26,269 bases of DNA from CAYLMM01 sp964384825. Its GTDB lineage: Bacteria > Krumholzibacteriota > Krumholzibacteriia > LZORAL124-64-63. How positions within the stretch are numbered: position 1 is the first letter of the stretch; every line of letters starts with the position of its first letter. The notes beneath the pieces were generated by a model. The model ran no database searches and had not been told where the DNA came from. It saw only the letters and a program-made list of their open reading frames with translations. The position numbers were made by a program, and so were the translations under genes. Positions 15,931 through 25,212 of the stretch are shown here, in pieces. The stretch is taken from the NCBI GenBank assembly GCA_964384825.1, contig CAYLMM010000038.1, forward strand, positions 1 to 26,269, in the 5' to 3' direction.

Positions 15931-16533
15931 ATGTATCAGCCCCACAGCAGCGAACGCGTCGCCATCTTCATAGACGGCGAGAATATCCACTATAGCGCCA
16001 AGCATCTGAACATGCGTCTCGACTACCTGAAGCTCTGCCGCACCTTGGCCGGGGACAGGCGGCTGGTGCGGTCCTATTTCTACACCGCGGTGTCGAACCA
16101 GTCCGAGGGCAAGATCGACTTCATCAATTTCCTGAAGCTCAACGGATTCCGCGTCGTGACCAAGGAACTGAAGGGATTCCCGGACAACGAGGTCCAGCAG
16201 CGCGCCGTGCGCGGGAACCTCGACCTGGAGATGGCGATCGACGTCTGCGAGATGCTTCAGCACCTCGATACGGTGATCCTCTGCACCGGCGACGGCGATT
16301 TCGTGCGCCTGCTCGAGAGCGTCGCCCGCCAGGGGCGGCACGTCGAGGTCTGCGCCCTGCGCGAGATGACCAGCACCGATCTGATCGCCGCCAGCGACGT
16401 CTATACGGACCTGGCGGCAATTAAGGACAAGATTGTCCTGGACGCGCCGCCGCCGCAGCCACATAGTTCCCAGCGCGGCGTGTCCAACGACTTCGGGTCG
16501 ACTCCGATCGATTACAACAGGATCGAGTACTAG
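15931..16533 (+). CDS. NYN domain protein (LabA/PIN-like, putative RNase)
   Basis: This 200-residue protein has a single NYN domain, a PIN-like nuclease fold. The acidic metal-binding residues are visible: Asp in VAIFIDGENIHYS near the N-terminus, Asp in GNLDLEMAIDVCEML, and both Asp in CTGDGDFVRLLE. The order and spacing match LabA-type NYN proteins, for which RNA cleavage is predicted; a specific role here is unknown. The C-terminal 25 or so residues are Pro/Ser-rich and probably disordered. The start at 15931 is chosen because AAAGG precedes it and the domain begins 12 residues later; an in-frame ATG at 15874 adds 19 residues but overlaps the candidate promoter. It is monocistronic, between divergent ftcD and a strong terminator. 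Confidence 0.86.
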   Translation: MYQPHSSERVAIFIDGENIHYSAKHLNMRLDYLKLCRTLAGDRRLVRSYFYTAVSNQSEGKIDFINFLKLNGFRVVTKELKGFPDNEVQQRAVRGNLDLEMAIDVCEMLQHLDTVILCTGDGDFVRLLESVARQGRHVEVCALREMTSTDLIAASDVYTDLAAIKDKIVLDAPPPQPHSSQRGVSNDFGSTPIDYNRIEY

Positions 16534-16554
16534 ACCCGTTCAGCCGACGAAACG

Positions 16555-16593
16555 GCCCGCCGCGCGTTACGGATACGCGAGGCGGGCTTTTTT
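16555..16593 (+). terminator. Rho-independent terminator after the NYN gene
   Basis: GCCCGCC (16555-16561) and CGCGT (16563-16567) pair with ACGCG (16575-16579) and GGCGGGC (16581-16587) across a G/A mismatch and a 7-nt loop, followed by TTTTTT (16588-16593). This is a textbook intrinsic terminator separating the NYN gene from nuo. Confidence 0.93.
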
Positions 16594-16626
16594 CGTGCCG
16601 ATTTCGGGCTCGCCGCTCATCGGATG

Positions 16627-16654
16627 TTGACAGCCAAGTGATCTCTGATACTTT
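16627..16654 (+). promoter_or_regulatory. Candidate promoter of the nuo operon
   Basis: A perfect -35, TTGACA (16627-16632), is followed by a 16-nt spacer and TACTTT (16649-16654); TG at 16646-16647 adds an extended -10. Transcription would start near 16661, about 95 nt before nuoA. The -35 is part of GTTGACA (16626-16632), which has an inverted copy TGTCAAC at 16680-16686. Confidence 0.6.
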
Positions 16655-16693
16655 TTCTAGTCAACGCTTGTTATCAATCTGTCAACCAATACG

Positions 16694-16713
16694 CGGCGCC
16701 GACGTCGGCGCCG
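16694..16713. repeat. Perfect 20-bp palindrome in the nuo leader
   Basis: CGGCGCCGACGTCGGCGCCG is identical to its reverse complement. It lies between the candidate promoter and nuoA, 42 nt before the ATG. As DNA it could be a dimeric operator; as RNA it could form an 8-bp hairpin with a 4-nt loop. A second possible stem, CCGGGG (16718-16723) with CCCCGG (16734-16739), lies just downstream and touches the ribosome site. Confidence 0.7.
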
Positions 16714-16755
16714 TGCGCCGGGGTTGAACGGTCCCCCGGAAGGGAGTGCGCGCTC

Positions 16756-17127
16756 ATGGTCGGGCAGTTCGTTCCCCTGCTGCTTGTGATCGCCGTCGCC
16801 GTCCTTTTATCCCTGCTTTTCCTGGGCATCAGCACCTGGCTGGGGCCGAGCCGTCCCACGGCGCTGAAACGCTCGACCTACGAATGCGGCATTCCGCCCC
16901 GCAGCGGCGTCCAGGTCCGTTTCTTCGTGCGGTTCTTCCTGGTGGCCCTGCTGTTCCTGCTCTTCGATCTCGAGGCCGTGTTCATCTATCCGTGGGCCGT
17001 ACTCTACCGCGGTTTCATCGAGAACGGCCGGGCCCTGTTCGCCCTGGGCGAGATGGGCGTCTTCGTCTCGATCCTCGTGGTCGGCCTGGTCTACGTCTGG
17101 AAGAAAGGCGGCCTGGAATGGCAGTAG
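16756..17127 (+). CDS. nuoA: NADH-quinone oxidoreductase subunit A
   Basis: This 123-residue membrane subunit of complex I has three transmembrane helices (about residues 6-29, 57-78 and 92-115). The family signature TYECGIPP follows the first helix and the quinone-site-lining cytoplasmic loop; the second helix has FFLVALLFLLFDLEAVFIYPWA, with the conserved acidic pair. Length is normal. It is the first gene of the nuo operon, about 95 nt from the candidate start of transcription. GGAAGGGAG (about 16738-16746) is the ribosome site. The nuoB start codon lies 10 nt inside the end of this gene. Confidence 0.97.
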   Translation: MVGQFVPLLLVIAVAVLLSLLFLGISTWLGPSRPTALKRSTYECGIPPRSGVQVRFFVRFFLVALLFLLFDLEAVFIYPWAVLYRGFIENGRALFALGEMGVFVSILVVGLVYVWKKGGLEWQ

Positions 17128-17624
17128 ATCTCGAAAGCCCCACCGGTCCGATCACCACGCGCCTGCGCCAGGCCGTGAACTGGGGCCGGAAATATTCCCT
17201 GTGGCCGATGGCCTTCGGCACCGCCTGCTGCGCCATCGAGTTCATGAGCGCCACCGCTTCGCAGAACGACATCAGCCGCTACGGCGCCGAGGTGGTCCGC
17301 TTCTCGCCCCGGCAGTCCGACCTGATGGTCGTCTCCGGCACGGTCACCTACAAGCAGGCCCCGATCCTCAAGACCATCTACGCGCAGATGTGCGAGCCCA
17401 AATGGGTCATCGCCATGGGCGTCTGCGCGTCCAGCGGCGGGTTCTACAACAACTACTCGACGCTGCAGGGCATCGACCGCGTGATCCCGGTGGACTACTA
17501 CGTGGCCGGCTGCCCGCCCACTCCGGAGAATCTCTTCCACGCCCTGGTGAATCTGCAGGAACGGGTGCAGCGCGAGGGGCTGGTCCCCTCGGTCGAGCGG
17601 CATCCGCAGGATGTTCGCCCCTAG
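17118..17624 (+). CDS. nuoB: NADH-quinone oxidoreductase subunit B
   Basis: This 168-residue peripheral subunit holds the terminal 4Fe-4S cluster N2, which passes electrons to quinone. The four ligands are visible: the adjacent Cys pair in GTACCAIEFM, Cys in MGVCASSGGFYNNY, and Cys in VAGCPPTPE. Length is normal. Start ATG 17118 overlaps the end of nuoA by 10 nt, pointing to translational coupling. The gene is followed by a 60-nt gap with a 7-bp hairpin (GGCGGCC 17649-17655 with GGCCGCC 17662-17668) before nuoCD. Confidence 0.97.
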   Translation: MAVDLESPTGPITTRLRQAVNWGRKYSLWPMAFGTACCAIEFMSATASQNDISRYGAEVVRFSPRQSDLMVVSGTVTYKQAPILKTIYAQMCEPKWVIAMGVCASSGGFYNNYSTLQGIDRVIPVDYYVAGCPPTPENLFHALVNLQERVQREGLVPSVERHPQDVRP

Positions 17625-17684
17625 ACGGTCGAACCCGGCCCGGACCCGGGCGGCCTCGCGCGGCCGCCAGCATGGACGGAGACC

Positions 17685-19397
17685 ATGAGCCAGAAGCTTG
17701 TCGAAAGCCTGAAAGCCGAGTTCGGCGACGCCATCCTGGCGGTCGACGATCAGCACGGCGACGAGACGGTGAACGTCGGCCGCGAGGACGTGCCGCGGGT
17801 GATCCGCCACCTCCGTGATCGCGAGAGCTGCGAACAGCTTTCCGACGTGGTGGGCGTCGATTTCCCCGAGCGGGCGCAGCGGTTCCAGGTCAACTACCTG
17901 CTGCGGTCGATCGCCGAGGGCCGGCGGGTGGTCGTGCAGACCGACCTCGAGGAGGGGCAGGGCCCCGAATCGATCTGTTCGCTGTACAGCAGCGCGAACT
18001 GGGCCGAACGCGAGGTCTACGACCTGTTCGGCGTTCCGTTCCGCAACCATCCCGACCTGCGCCGGATCCTCTGCCACCACGAGTTCGAGGGGCACGCCCT
18101 GCGCAAGGACTACCCGATCGAGCGGGGCCAGTACTGCTCGCGGCCCGAGACGCTGATCGGCGACGAGGAGATCCGCGCCGCCTCGGCCAGGTCCGAGAAC
18201 ATCGCCGGCGCCGGGGACGAGGCCTATCCCTCCGACCTGCTGGCTGTGAACATCGGGCCGAGCCACAACGCGACCCATGGCTGCCTGCGGATCGAATGCC
18301 TGCTCGACGGCGAGACCATCGTGGGGGCCAAGAGCGAGATCGGCTACCTGCACCGCTGCTTCGAGAAGGAGGCCGAGGATCATACCTGGGCCCAGGTCAT
18401 GCCCTACACCGATCGGCTGAACTACGTCTCGTCGATGCTGAACAACTGCATCTACGCCGGCGCGGTCGAGAAGATGTTCGGCGTCGAGATCACCCCGCGG
18501 GCCCAGGCGATCCGGGTGATCGTCTGCGAGATCTCGCGGATCATCGACCACCTGGTGTGCATGGCGGCCAACCTGGTCGATCTCGGGGCGCTGACCAACT
18601 ACTGGTACCTCTACAACATCCGCGAGGCTTTCTACTACGACGTCATCGAGCCTCTCTGCGGCTCGCGGCTGACGACCAACTACGCCCGCATCGGCGGTCT
18701 GAGCCACGACCTTTTCCCCGGTTTCGCCGAGGCCGTCGAGAAGAACCTCGGCGATCTCGAGATCGCGGTGAAGGAGGTCACCGGGCTGATCGCCCGCAAC
18801 CGCATCTTCCTCGACCGCACCGTGGGCGTCGGCGCCCTGACCACGGCCGAGGCGCTCGACTGGGGCTACACCGGACCCTGCCTGCGGGCCACCGGCCTGG
18901 GCTGGGACCTGCGCAAGGCCGCGCCCTGCTGGGGCTACGAGAACTACGACTTCGACGTGCCGGTCGGCGAGAACGGCGACACCCGCGACCGGATCATGGT
19001 GCGCATGGAGGAATGCCTGCAGAGCGCGCGGATCATCCGCCAGGCCCTGAAGAAGCTGCCCGGCGGACCGATCATGGTCGACGACGCCCGCGTATCGATG
19101 CCCACCAAGGAGCAGGTCTACGAGAGCATCGAAGGCGTGATGAACCAGTTCAAGCTGATCATGGAGGGCCACCGCGTTCCCGCCGGCCGGGCCTACGGCT
19201 TCGGCGAGGGGGCCAACGGCGAGCTGGGCTTCTACTGCATCTCCGACGGCGGCGGCCGGCCGCACCGGATCAAGGTCCGCCCGCCGTGCTTCCCGATCTT
19301 CTCGTCGTACAGCGAGATCATCAAGGGGCACATGGTGGCCGACGCCATCGCCATCCTGGGCAGCATCAACATCATCGCCGGCGAGCTGGACCGATGA
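17685..19397 (+). CDS. nuoCD: NADH-quinone oxidoreductase subunit C/D fusion
   Basis: This 570-residue fused protein combines NuoC (30-kDa, about residues 1-165) and NuoD (49-kDa, about 180-570). The C part ends with SANWAEREVYDLFGVPF and HPDLRRILCHHEFEGHALRKDYP, its hallmark. The D part has NIGPSHNATHGCLRI, whose His lines the quinone pocket, and TDRLNYVSSMLNN and ends INIIAGELDR as usual. No ligands for Fe-S clusters are expected or seen in D. The ribosome site is GGAG (17678-17681), close to the ATG. The stop overlaps an ATG (ATGA, 19394-19397) that is in frame with nuoE, but nuoE probably starts later. Fusion is known from enterobacteria and several other groups. Confidence 0.96.
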   Translation: MSQKLVESLKAEFGDAILAVDDQHGDETVNVGREDVPRVIRHLRDRESCEQLSDVVGVDFPERAQRFQVNYLLRSIAEGRRVVVQTDLEEGQGPESICSLYSSANWAEREVYDLFGVPFRNHPDLRRILCHHEFEGHALRKDYPIERGQYCSRPETLIGDEEIRAASARSENIAGAGDEAYPSDLLAVNIGPSHNATHGCLRIECLLDGETIVGAKSEIGYLHRCFEKEAEDHTWAQVMPYTDRLNYVSSMLNNCIYAGAVEKMFGVEITPRAQAIRVIVCEISRIIDHLVCMAANLVDLGALTNYWYLYNIREAFYYDVIEPLCGSRLTTNYARIGGLSHDLFPGFAEAVEKNLGDLEIAVKEVTGLIARNRIFLDRTVGVGALTTAEALDWGYTGPCLRATGLGWDLRKAAPCWGYENYDFDVPVGENGDTRDRIMVRMEECLQSARIIRQALKKLPGGPIMVDDARVSMPTKEQVYESIEGVMNQFKLIMEGHRVPAGRAYGFGEGANGELGFYCISDGGGRPHRIKVRPPCFPIFSSYSEIIKGHMVADAIAILGSINIIAGELDR

Positions 19398-19435
19398 GCG
19401 GCGCGCGCGACGATCAGCGAAGGGAGGCCGGCGAG

Positions 19436-19978
19436 ATGAGCGCACCGGTCGAAGAGAAGCGGGCCTTCGTCCTGCCCGAGGAGGATCGCGGAGCGTTCGC
19501 CCGCATCCTCGAACGCTATCCCACGCGCCGGAGCGCGCTGATGCCGACGCTGTGGCTGCTGCAGGACCGCTTCGGCCACGTGCCCCCGGAGGCCGTGCCC
19601 TGGATCTGCGGACAGCTCGGCGTGACCGAGGCGCGGGTAGCCGAGGTGATCTCGTTCTACACGATGTTCCGCGACCGGCCGCAGGCGAAGTACGTCCTGC
19701 AGGTCTGCCGCAACATCAGCTGCACGATCCACGGCGCGCCCTCGATCATCGCCCATCTCGAAAAGAGGCTAGGGGTGAGGCTGGGCGAGACCACTCCCGA
19801 CGGGATGTTCGCGCTCGAGGGCGCCGAATGCCTCGGGGCCTGCGGGATGGGGCCGGTGCTGCAGATCGGCAGGCATCTCTACGAGAACCTGACTCCCGCG
19901 AAGGTCGACGAACTGCTCGACAGCCTGCGCCGCGGCGAGCCGATGCGTCCGGACACCGACCGGGAGCTGGAGGACTAG
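19436..19978 (+). CDS. nuoE: NADH-quinone oxidoreductase subunit E
   Basis: This 180-residue subunit of the NADH-dehydrogenase module carries the 2Fe-2S cluster N1a. The four Cys ligands are visible as VCRNISCTIHG and ECLGACGMGP. The N-terminal helical part (RSALMPTLWLLQDRFGHVP, VAEVISFYTMF) is typical of the 24-kDa thioredoxin-like family. ATG 19436 is chosen because AGGGAGG (19421-19427) lies 8 nt upstream; an in-frame ATG at 19394 overlaps the nuoCD stop and would add 14 residues. The stop is one base from the nuoF start. Confidence 0.95.
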   Translation: MSAPVEEKRAFVLPEEDRGAFARILERYPTRRSALMPTLWLLQDRFGHVPPEAVPWICGQLGVTEARVAEVISFYTMFRDRPQAKYVLQVCRNISCTIHGAPSIIAHLEKRLGVRLGETTPDGMFALEGAECLGACGMGPVLQIGRHLYENLTPAKVDELLDSLRRGEPMRPDTDRELED

Positions 19979-19979
19979 G

Positions 19980-21280
<1,301 letters not shown>

Positions 21281-21281
<1 letters not shown>

Positions 21282-22867
21282 TGGCCGATATGGTCAAGCT
21301 CACCATCGACGGCCGCGAGATGGAGGTTCCCGCCGGGACCCGGCTCTTCGACGCCTGCACCGAGGCCCGCGACGGCGAGCAGCTGCCCCACTTCTGCTAC
21401 CATCCCGATCTGCCGGTGGCCGGCGTCTGCCGCCTCTGCCAGGTCGAGATCGAGGGGATGCCCAAGCTGACGATCGCCTGCAACACGATCGTGCGCGAGG
21501 GGATGGTCGTGCACACGCGCAGCGAGAAGGTGCGCGACGCGACGCGGCGGATCCTGGAGATGCACCTGATCAACCATCCGGTCGACTGCCCGATCTGCGA
21601 CCAGGCCGGCGAATGCGGTCTGCAGGACCAGTACATGGAGTACGGGCTCTACGAGGCCGAGGTCGTCAAGGCCGACAAGGTGCTCAAGCGCAAGGCCGAG
21701 ATCATCGGGCCGGAGGTCATCCTCGACCAGGAGCGCTGCGTGCTCTGCAGCCGCTGCGTGCGTTTCTGCGAAGAGGTCACCAAGACCGGCGAGATGGGCA
21801 TCTTCAACCGCGGCGACCGCGCCGAGATCGGCGTGGCCGAGGGACGCCGGCTGGACAACCCCTACAGCCTTAACACAGTGGACATCTGTCCGGTCGGCGC
21901 GCTGACCAGCCGCGATTTCCGCTTCAAGAAGCGGGTCTGGCTGCTGCGGGGCACGTCCTCGGTCTGCCCCGGCTGCGCGACCGGCTGCAACATCCGCATC
22001 GATCACGAGGGGGGGCGGATCTACCGCCTGAAGCCGAGGCGCAACGACGAGGTCAACGGCCCCTGGATGTGCGACCACGGCCGGATGGAGTACAAGGCGG
22101 TCCACGAGAACCGCCTGGAGAAGCCTCTGATCCGCCGCCGGGGAGAGCTCGTCGAGATCGACTGGAACGCGGCGGTCGAAGAGTTGAACGGCCTGGTCCG
22201 TCCCGGCGCCGGCGGAATGGCCCTGGCCGCGCCGACGCGCAGCCTCGAGGAGCTGTTCCTGTTCCGCCGCGCCGCGGCGCTGGTCGGCGGCGTCGAGAAC
22301 GTCGTCTCCGGTCCGGCCGAGGCGATGCGCGGCGAGGCGGACGATCTGCTGATCTCCGCCGACAAGGCGCCCAACCGCACCGCGCTGGCTTGGCTCGGCG
22401 TTCCCGAACCGGGCGCGACCGAGCTGGCCGGACGGATCGCGGCGGTCCGCGGACCGCTGCTGGTCTACGGCGGCGATCCGCTGGGTGACGAATCCCGTCT
22501 GGCCGGGGCGCTCGGCGACGCGCCGCTGATCTATCTGGGCACCCACCGCAACGCCACCGCCGAGGCCGCCTCGCTGGTGCTGCCGCTGGGGTCCTGGGCC
22601 GAGAACGACGGCCTTTTCGTCAACGCCCGCGGCCGGGTCCAGACGCTGCGCGCGTCGGTGGCCCGCCCGGGGCTGGCCCGCGAAGACTGGCGCGTGCTGG
22701 TCGACCTGCTGGCCGACCTGGGCGACACCGCCGAACTGACGAGCCTGACCGCGGTGCGCCGGCTGGCGGCCGCCGAGATCCCGGCTCTCGCCGGGACCGA
22801 CCTGAACGCCCTGCCCGCCCTCGGAACGGTGCCCGAAGCCGCCGTCCCGACCGGAGGTGATCGTTGA
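21281..22867 (+). CDS. nuoG: NADH-quinone oxidoreductase subunit G, short form
   Basis: This 528-residue subunit carries Fe-S clusters of the electron path. The N-terminal 2Fe-2S ferredoxin has Cys in PHFCYHPDLPVAGVCRLCQVE and ACNT. The His/Cys cluster site reads HLINHPVDCPICDQAGECGL. A 4Fe-4S site is CVLCSRCVRFCEE plus DICPVGAL. The extra cluster N7 motif CPGCATGC with a distal Cys (WMCDHGR) is kept. The remaining molybdopterin-oxidoreductase-like domain is much shorter than in E. coli (908 residues) or Paracoccus (about 670), but its end motif GSWAENDGLFVNARGRVQ is present. ATG 21281 is chosen over GTG 21278 from the spacing to GAGGGAGG (21266-21273). The stop overlaps the nuoH start. Confidence 0.95.
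22853..22862 (+). promoter_or_regulatory. Near-perfect Shine-Dalgarno site for nuoH
   Basis: GGAGGTGATC is complementary over ten bases to the usual 16S 3' end and lies 4 nt before ATG 22867 (6 nt counted from the end of GGAGGTGA). It is inside the end of nuoG and fixes the nuoH start at 22867 rather than the in-frame TTG 22864. Confidence 0.75.
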
Positions 22868-24138
22868 TGGAGCTGCTGCTGTCGACCTTCCTGAAGATCG
22901 CCTTCATGCTGGTGCTGATCATCGGCCTGGTGCCGCCGCTGGTCTGGGGCGAGCGCAAGGGCTGCGCCTACATCCAGGACCGCACCGGCCCGAACCGGGC
23001 CTCGATCCTGGGCGTGCGCCTGGCCGGCCTGATCCATCCGGTCGCCGACGTGCTGAAGCTGATGTTCAAGGAGGACACCGTCCCCGAGAACGCGCACCGC
23101 AGGCTCTTCGCGCTGGCGCCTTTCCTGACCTTCGCCGTCGCGTTGGCCACCTACGCGGTCATTCCCTTCGGCGACTACATCGCCATCGGCGGCAAGCAGT
23201 ATCCGCTGGTGGTGGCCGACCTGAACGTCGGGATCCTCTACGTGCTGGCGGTCGCCAGCCTGGGCACATACGGCGTCGTGCTCGGCGGCTGGGCCTCGAG
23301 CAACAAGTACACCCTGCTCGGCGCGCTGCGGGCCTCGTCGCAGATGATCAGCTACGAGATCGGCATGGCCCTGTCGCTGATGGGATTGTTCCTGATCTTC
23401 TCGTCGCTGCGCCTGACCGACATCGTGGCCGGCCAGGGCGACCTCATCTGGGGCTTCCTGCCGAAGTGGGGCGTGGTCGTCCAGCCTTTGGGCGCGATCC
23501 TGTTCATCATCGCGGTCAACGCCGAGCTGAACCGCACGCCCTTCGATCTGCCCGAGGGCGAATCGGAGATCGTGGCCGGATACCACCTGGAGTACAGCTC
23601 GATGAAGTTCGCGCTGTTCTTCATGGCCGAATACTGCAACATGGTGGTCGGATCCGCGCTGATCGCGACCCTGTTCTTCGGCGGCTGGAACATCCCGTGG
23701 CTGCCGCGCGAGGCGATCGAGGCCAACGCCGGCACCCTGCTGCCGCTGAATCTGGCGGTCGTCGGGATCGTCTCGGCGCTCGCCTCGATCCTCTACTTCC
23801 GCCGCAGCGCCCGCGAGCGCAACAAGTTCGGCGACGCTCGCGACCGCGAGCCGGGACTGCTCGGCGGCCTGGCGGTCCTGGTGGCGGCGGGCTGCGTGGC
23901 CGCCTTCGCGCTGAAGCCCTGGGCCGTGGGCCCGTCCGGCGCGTCGCTGCTGGCGACGCTGATGCAGGTCGGCGCCTTCGTGGCCAAGGTCGTGTTCTTC
24001 TGCGCCTACTTCATCTGGGTGCGCTGGACGCTGCCGCGGTTCCGCTACGATCAGCTGATGCGGCTGGGATGGAAGATCATGCTGCCCTTGGCGCTGGCCA
24101 ACGTGGCGGTGACTGCTGTCTGGATGGCTCTGGTCTGA
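22867..24138 (+). CDS. nuoH: NADH-quinone oxidoreductase subunit H, long form
   Basis: This 423-residue membrane subunit lies at the junction of the arms and forms much of the quinone chamber. Family signatures are clear: WGERKGCAYIQDRTGPNR after helix 1, LIHPVADVLKLMFKED, SYEIGMALSL, and the acidic loop AVNAELNRTPFDLPEGESEIVAGYHLEYS. Bacterial NuoH is usually about 320-350 residues; the excess lies between GGWNIPWLP and VFFCAYFIWVRWTLPRFRYDQLM, where two additional hydrophobic segments (LNLAVVGIVSALASILYF and GLLGGLAVLVAAGCVAAF) are joined by a charged loop RRSARERNKFGDARDREP. Such extended forms occur in several non-model phyla. Start ATG 22867 overlaps the nuoG stop and has an ideal ribosome site. 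Confidence 0.96.
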   Translation: MELLLSTFLKIAFMLVLIIGLVPPLVWGERKGCAYIQDRTGPNRASILGVRLAGLIHPVADVLKLMFKEDTVPENAHRRLFALAPFLTFAVALATYAVIPFGDYIAIGGKQYPLVVADLNVGILYVLAVASLGTYGVVLGGWASSNKYTLLGALRASSQMISYEIGMALSLMGLFLIFSSLRLTDIVAGQGDLIWGFLPKWGVVVQPLGAILFIIAVNAELNRTPFDLPEGESEIVAGYHLEYSSMKFALFFMAEYCNMVVGSALIATLFFGGWNIPWLPREAIEANAGTLLPLNLAVVGIVSALASILYFRRSARERNKFGDARDREPGLLGGLAVLVAAGCVAAFALKPWAVGPSGASLLATLMQVGAFVAKVVFFCAYFIWVRWTLPRFRYDQLMRLGWKIMLPLALANVAVTAVWMALV

Positions 24139-24141
24139 CGA

Positions 24142-24163
24142 GGGGCTTCAACCCCACGAGGGG
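24142..24163 (+). promoter_or_regulatory. Alternative hairpins over the nuoI ribosome site
   Basis: GGGG (24142-24145), CCCC (24152-24155) and GGGG (24160-24163) can form either of two exclusive short stems. The second would hide the nuoI Shine-Dalgarno GAGGGG (24158-24163). It lies in the 32-nt gap after the nuoH stop, so it may tie nuoI translation to nuoH translation. The stems are only 4 bp, so this is tentative. Confidence 0.3.
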
Positions 24164-24170
24164 ATACGAG

Positions 24171-24695
24171 ATGACGAAGGACAAGAAGGTCCATCGCTGG
24201 CACCGGAAGATGAGCTTCTGGGAGGGTCTCTACGTCGGAGAGGTCCTGCGGGGACTGAGCATCACGCTGCGGCACGTCGTGCGCAACATCCTGCGGACCT
24301 CGGAGATGCCGACGGTGCAGTACCCCGAGGAGCACCGCGAATACAGCCCCCGGTTCCGCGGCAGGCACCGGCTGATGCAGCGCGAGGACGGCACGCCCCG
24401 CTGCGTGGCCTGCATGATGTGCAGCACGGCCTGCCCGGCCGACTGCATCCACATCGTCGCGGGCGAGCGCCTGGACGAGGGCATCGAGAAGTATCCGGTC
24501 AGCTTCGAGATCGACCTGCTGCGCTGCGTCTACTGCGGCCTCTGCGAGGAGGCCTGCCCCTGCGACGCCATCCGGATGGATACGGGCATCTACGAGATCG
24601 CCGCCACCGACCGGGACGGTTTCTTCGTGGACAAGGATTTCCTCCTGAACAACACGACCGACGGCGCATTGCCGGCGGCCAGTGAAGGCAGGTGA
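24171..24695 (+). CDS. nuoI: NADH-quinone oxidoreductase subunit I
   Basis: This 174-residue peripheral subunit with two 4Fe-4S clusters (N6a, N6b) passes electrons toward NuoB. Both ferredoxin motifs are complete: CVACMMCSTACPADCI and CVYCGLCEEACPCDAI. An amphipathic N-terminal helix region (about residues 12-45) contacts the membrane arm as in the family. ATG 24171 follows GAGGGG with 7-nt spacing. The gene is 32 nt from nuoH, the largest gap in the second half of the operon, and its TGA is one base from the likely nuoJ start. Confidence 0.96.
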   Translation: MTKDKKVHRWHRKMSFWEGLYVGEVLRGLSITLRHVVRNILRTSEMPTVQYPEEHREYSPRFRGRHRLMQREDGTPRCVACMMCSTACPADCIHIVAGERLDEGIEKYPVSFEIDLLRCVYCGLCEEACPCDAIRMDTGIYEIAATDRDGFFVDKDFLLNNTTDGALPAASEGR

Positions 24696-24696
24696 C

Positions 24697-25212
24697 GTGG
24701 AAGTTTTCGTCTTCTATCTCTGCGGCGGCCTGATGCTCGCGGGAGGCCTGATGACCGTCGCCAGCCGCAGCGCGGTCGCTTCGGCCGTCTGGCTCGTCTT
24801 CGCCTTCCTCAACGCGGCCGGGATCTTCGCCATCCTGTCGGCTCCGTTCCTGGCGGTCCTGCAGGTGCTGGTCTACGCCGGCGCCATCATGGTGCTGTTC
24901 CTGTTCGTGATCATGATGCTGCAGGGCGAGACGCTGCCCGCCGAGTTGAAGGGCCTGAAGCTGGCGCGTCGGGCGATGCTGGTCCTGCCGGCCGCCGCGA
25001 TCGCCGTGGTCGGGGTCAGCTGGGTCTCGCGCTACGGACCGCGGCCCTTCCCGGGTCCGGCCGCCGAGGGCTTCGGCAAGGTCGCGATGGTGGCCGAGCT
25101 GCTGCTGAACCGCTACCTGCTGGCCTTCGAGCTGATCTCGATCGTGCTGCTGGTGGCCATCATCGGCGCGCTGGCCCTGGGCCGCAAGGAGAGGAGCCGG
25201 CCGTGGAACTAG
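24697..25212 (+). CDS. nuoJ: NADH-quinone oxidoreductase subunit J
   Basis: This 171-residue membrane subunit has five transmembrane helices. The conserved third-helix region LAVLQVLVYAGAIMVLFLFVIMML is present; it holds the Tyr-Ala-Gly-Ala-Ile segment whose helix turns during the coupling cycle. The GTG at 24697 is preferred as start: it lies one base after the nuoI stop, 8 nt past AAGG, and begins the protein directly at the first helix (MEVFVFYLCGG). An in-frame GTG at 24682 would overlap nuoI by 14 nt. Its end overlaps nuoK by 10 nt. Confidence 0.94.
   Translation: MEVFVFYLCGGLMLAGGLMTVASRSAVASAVWLVFAFLNAAGIFAILSAPFLAVLQVLVYAGAIMVLFLFVIMMLQGETLPAELKGLKLARRAMLVLPAAAIAVVGVSWVSRYGPRPFPGPAAEGFGKVAMVAELLLNRYLLAFELISIVLLVAIIGALALGRKERSRPWN

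Noticed and set aside
19394..19438. ATG overlapping the nuoCD stop as the nuoE start
   Set aside because: The ATGA overlap is attractive, but AGGGAGG eight bases before ATG 19436 fits better and the extra 14 residues are low-complexity polar.
17091..19445. 784-codon minus-strand ORF
   Set aside because: It is antisense to nuoB and nuoCD and is a shadow of GC-rich codon bias.
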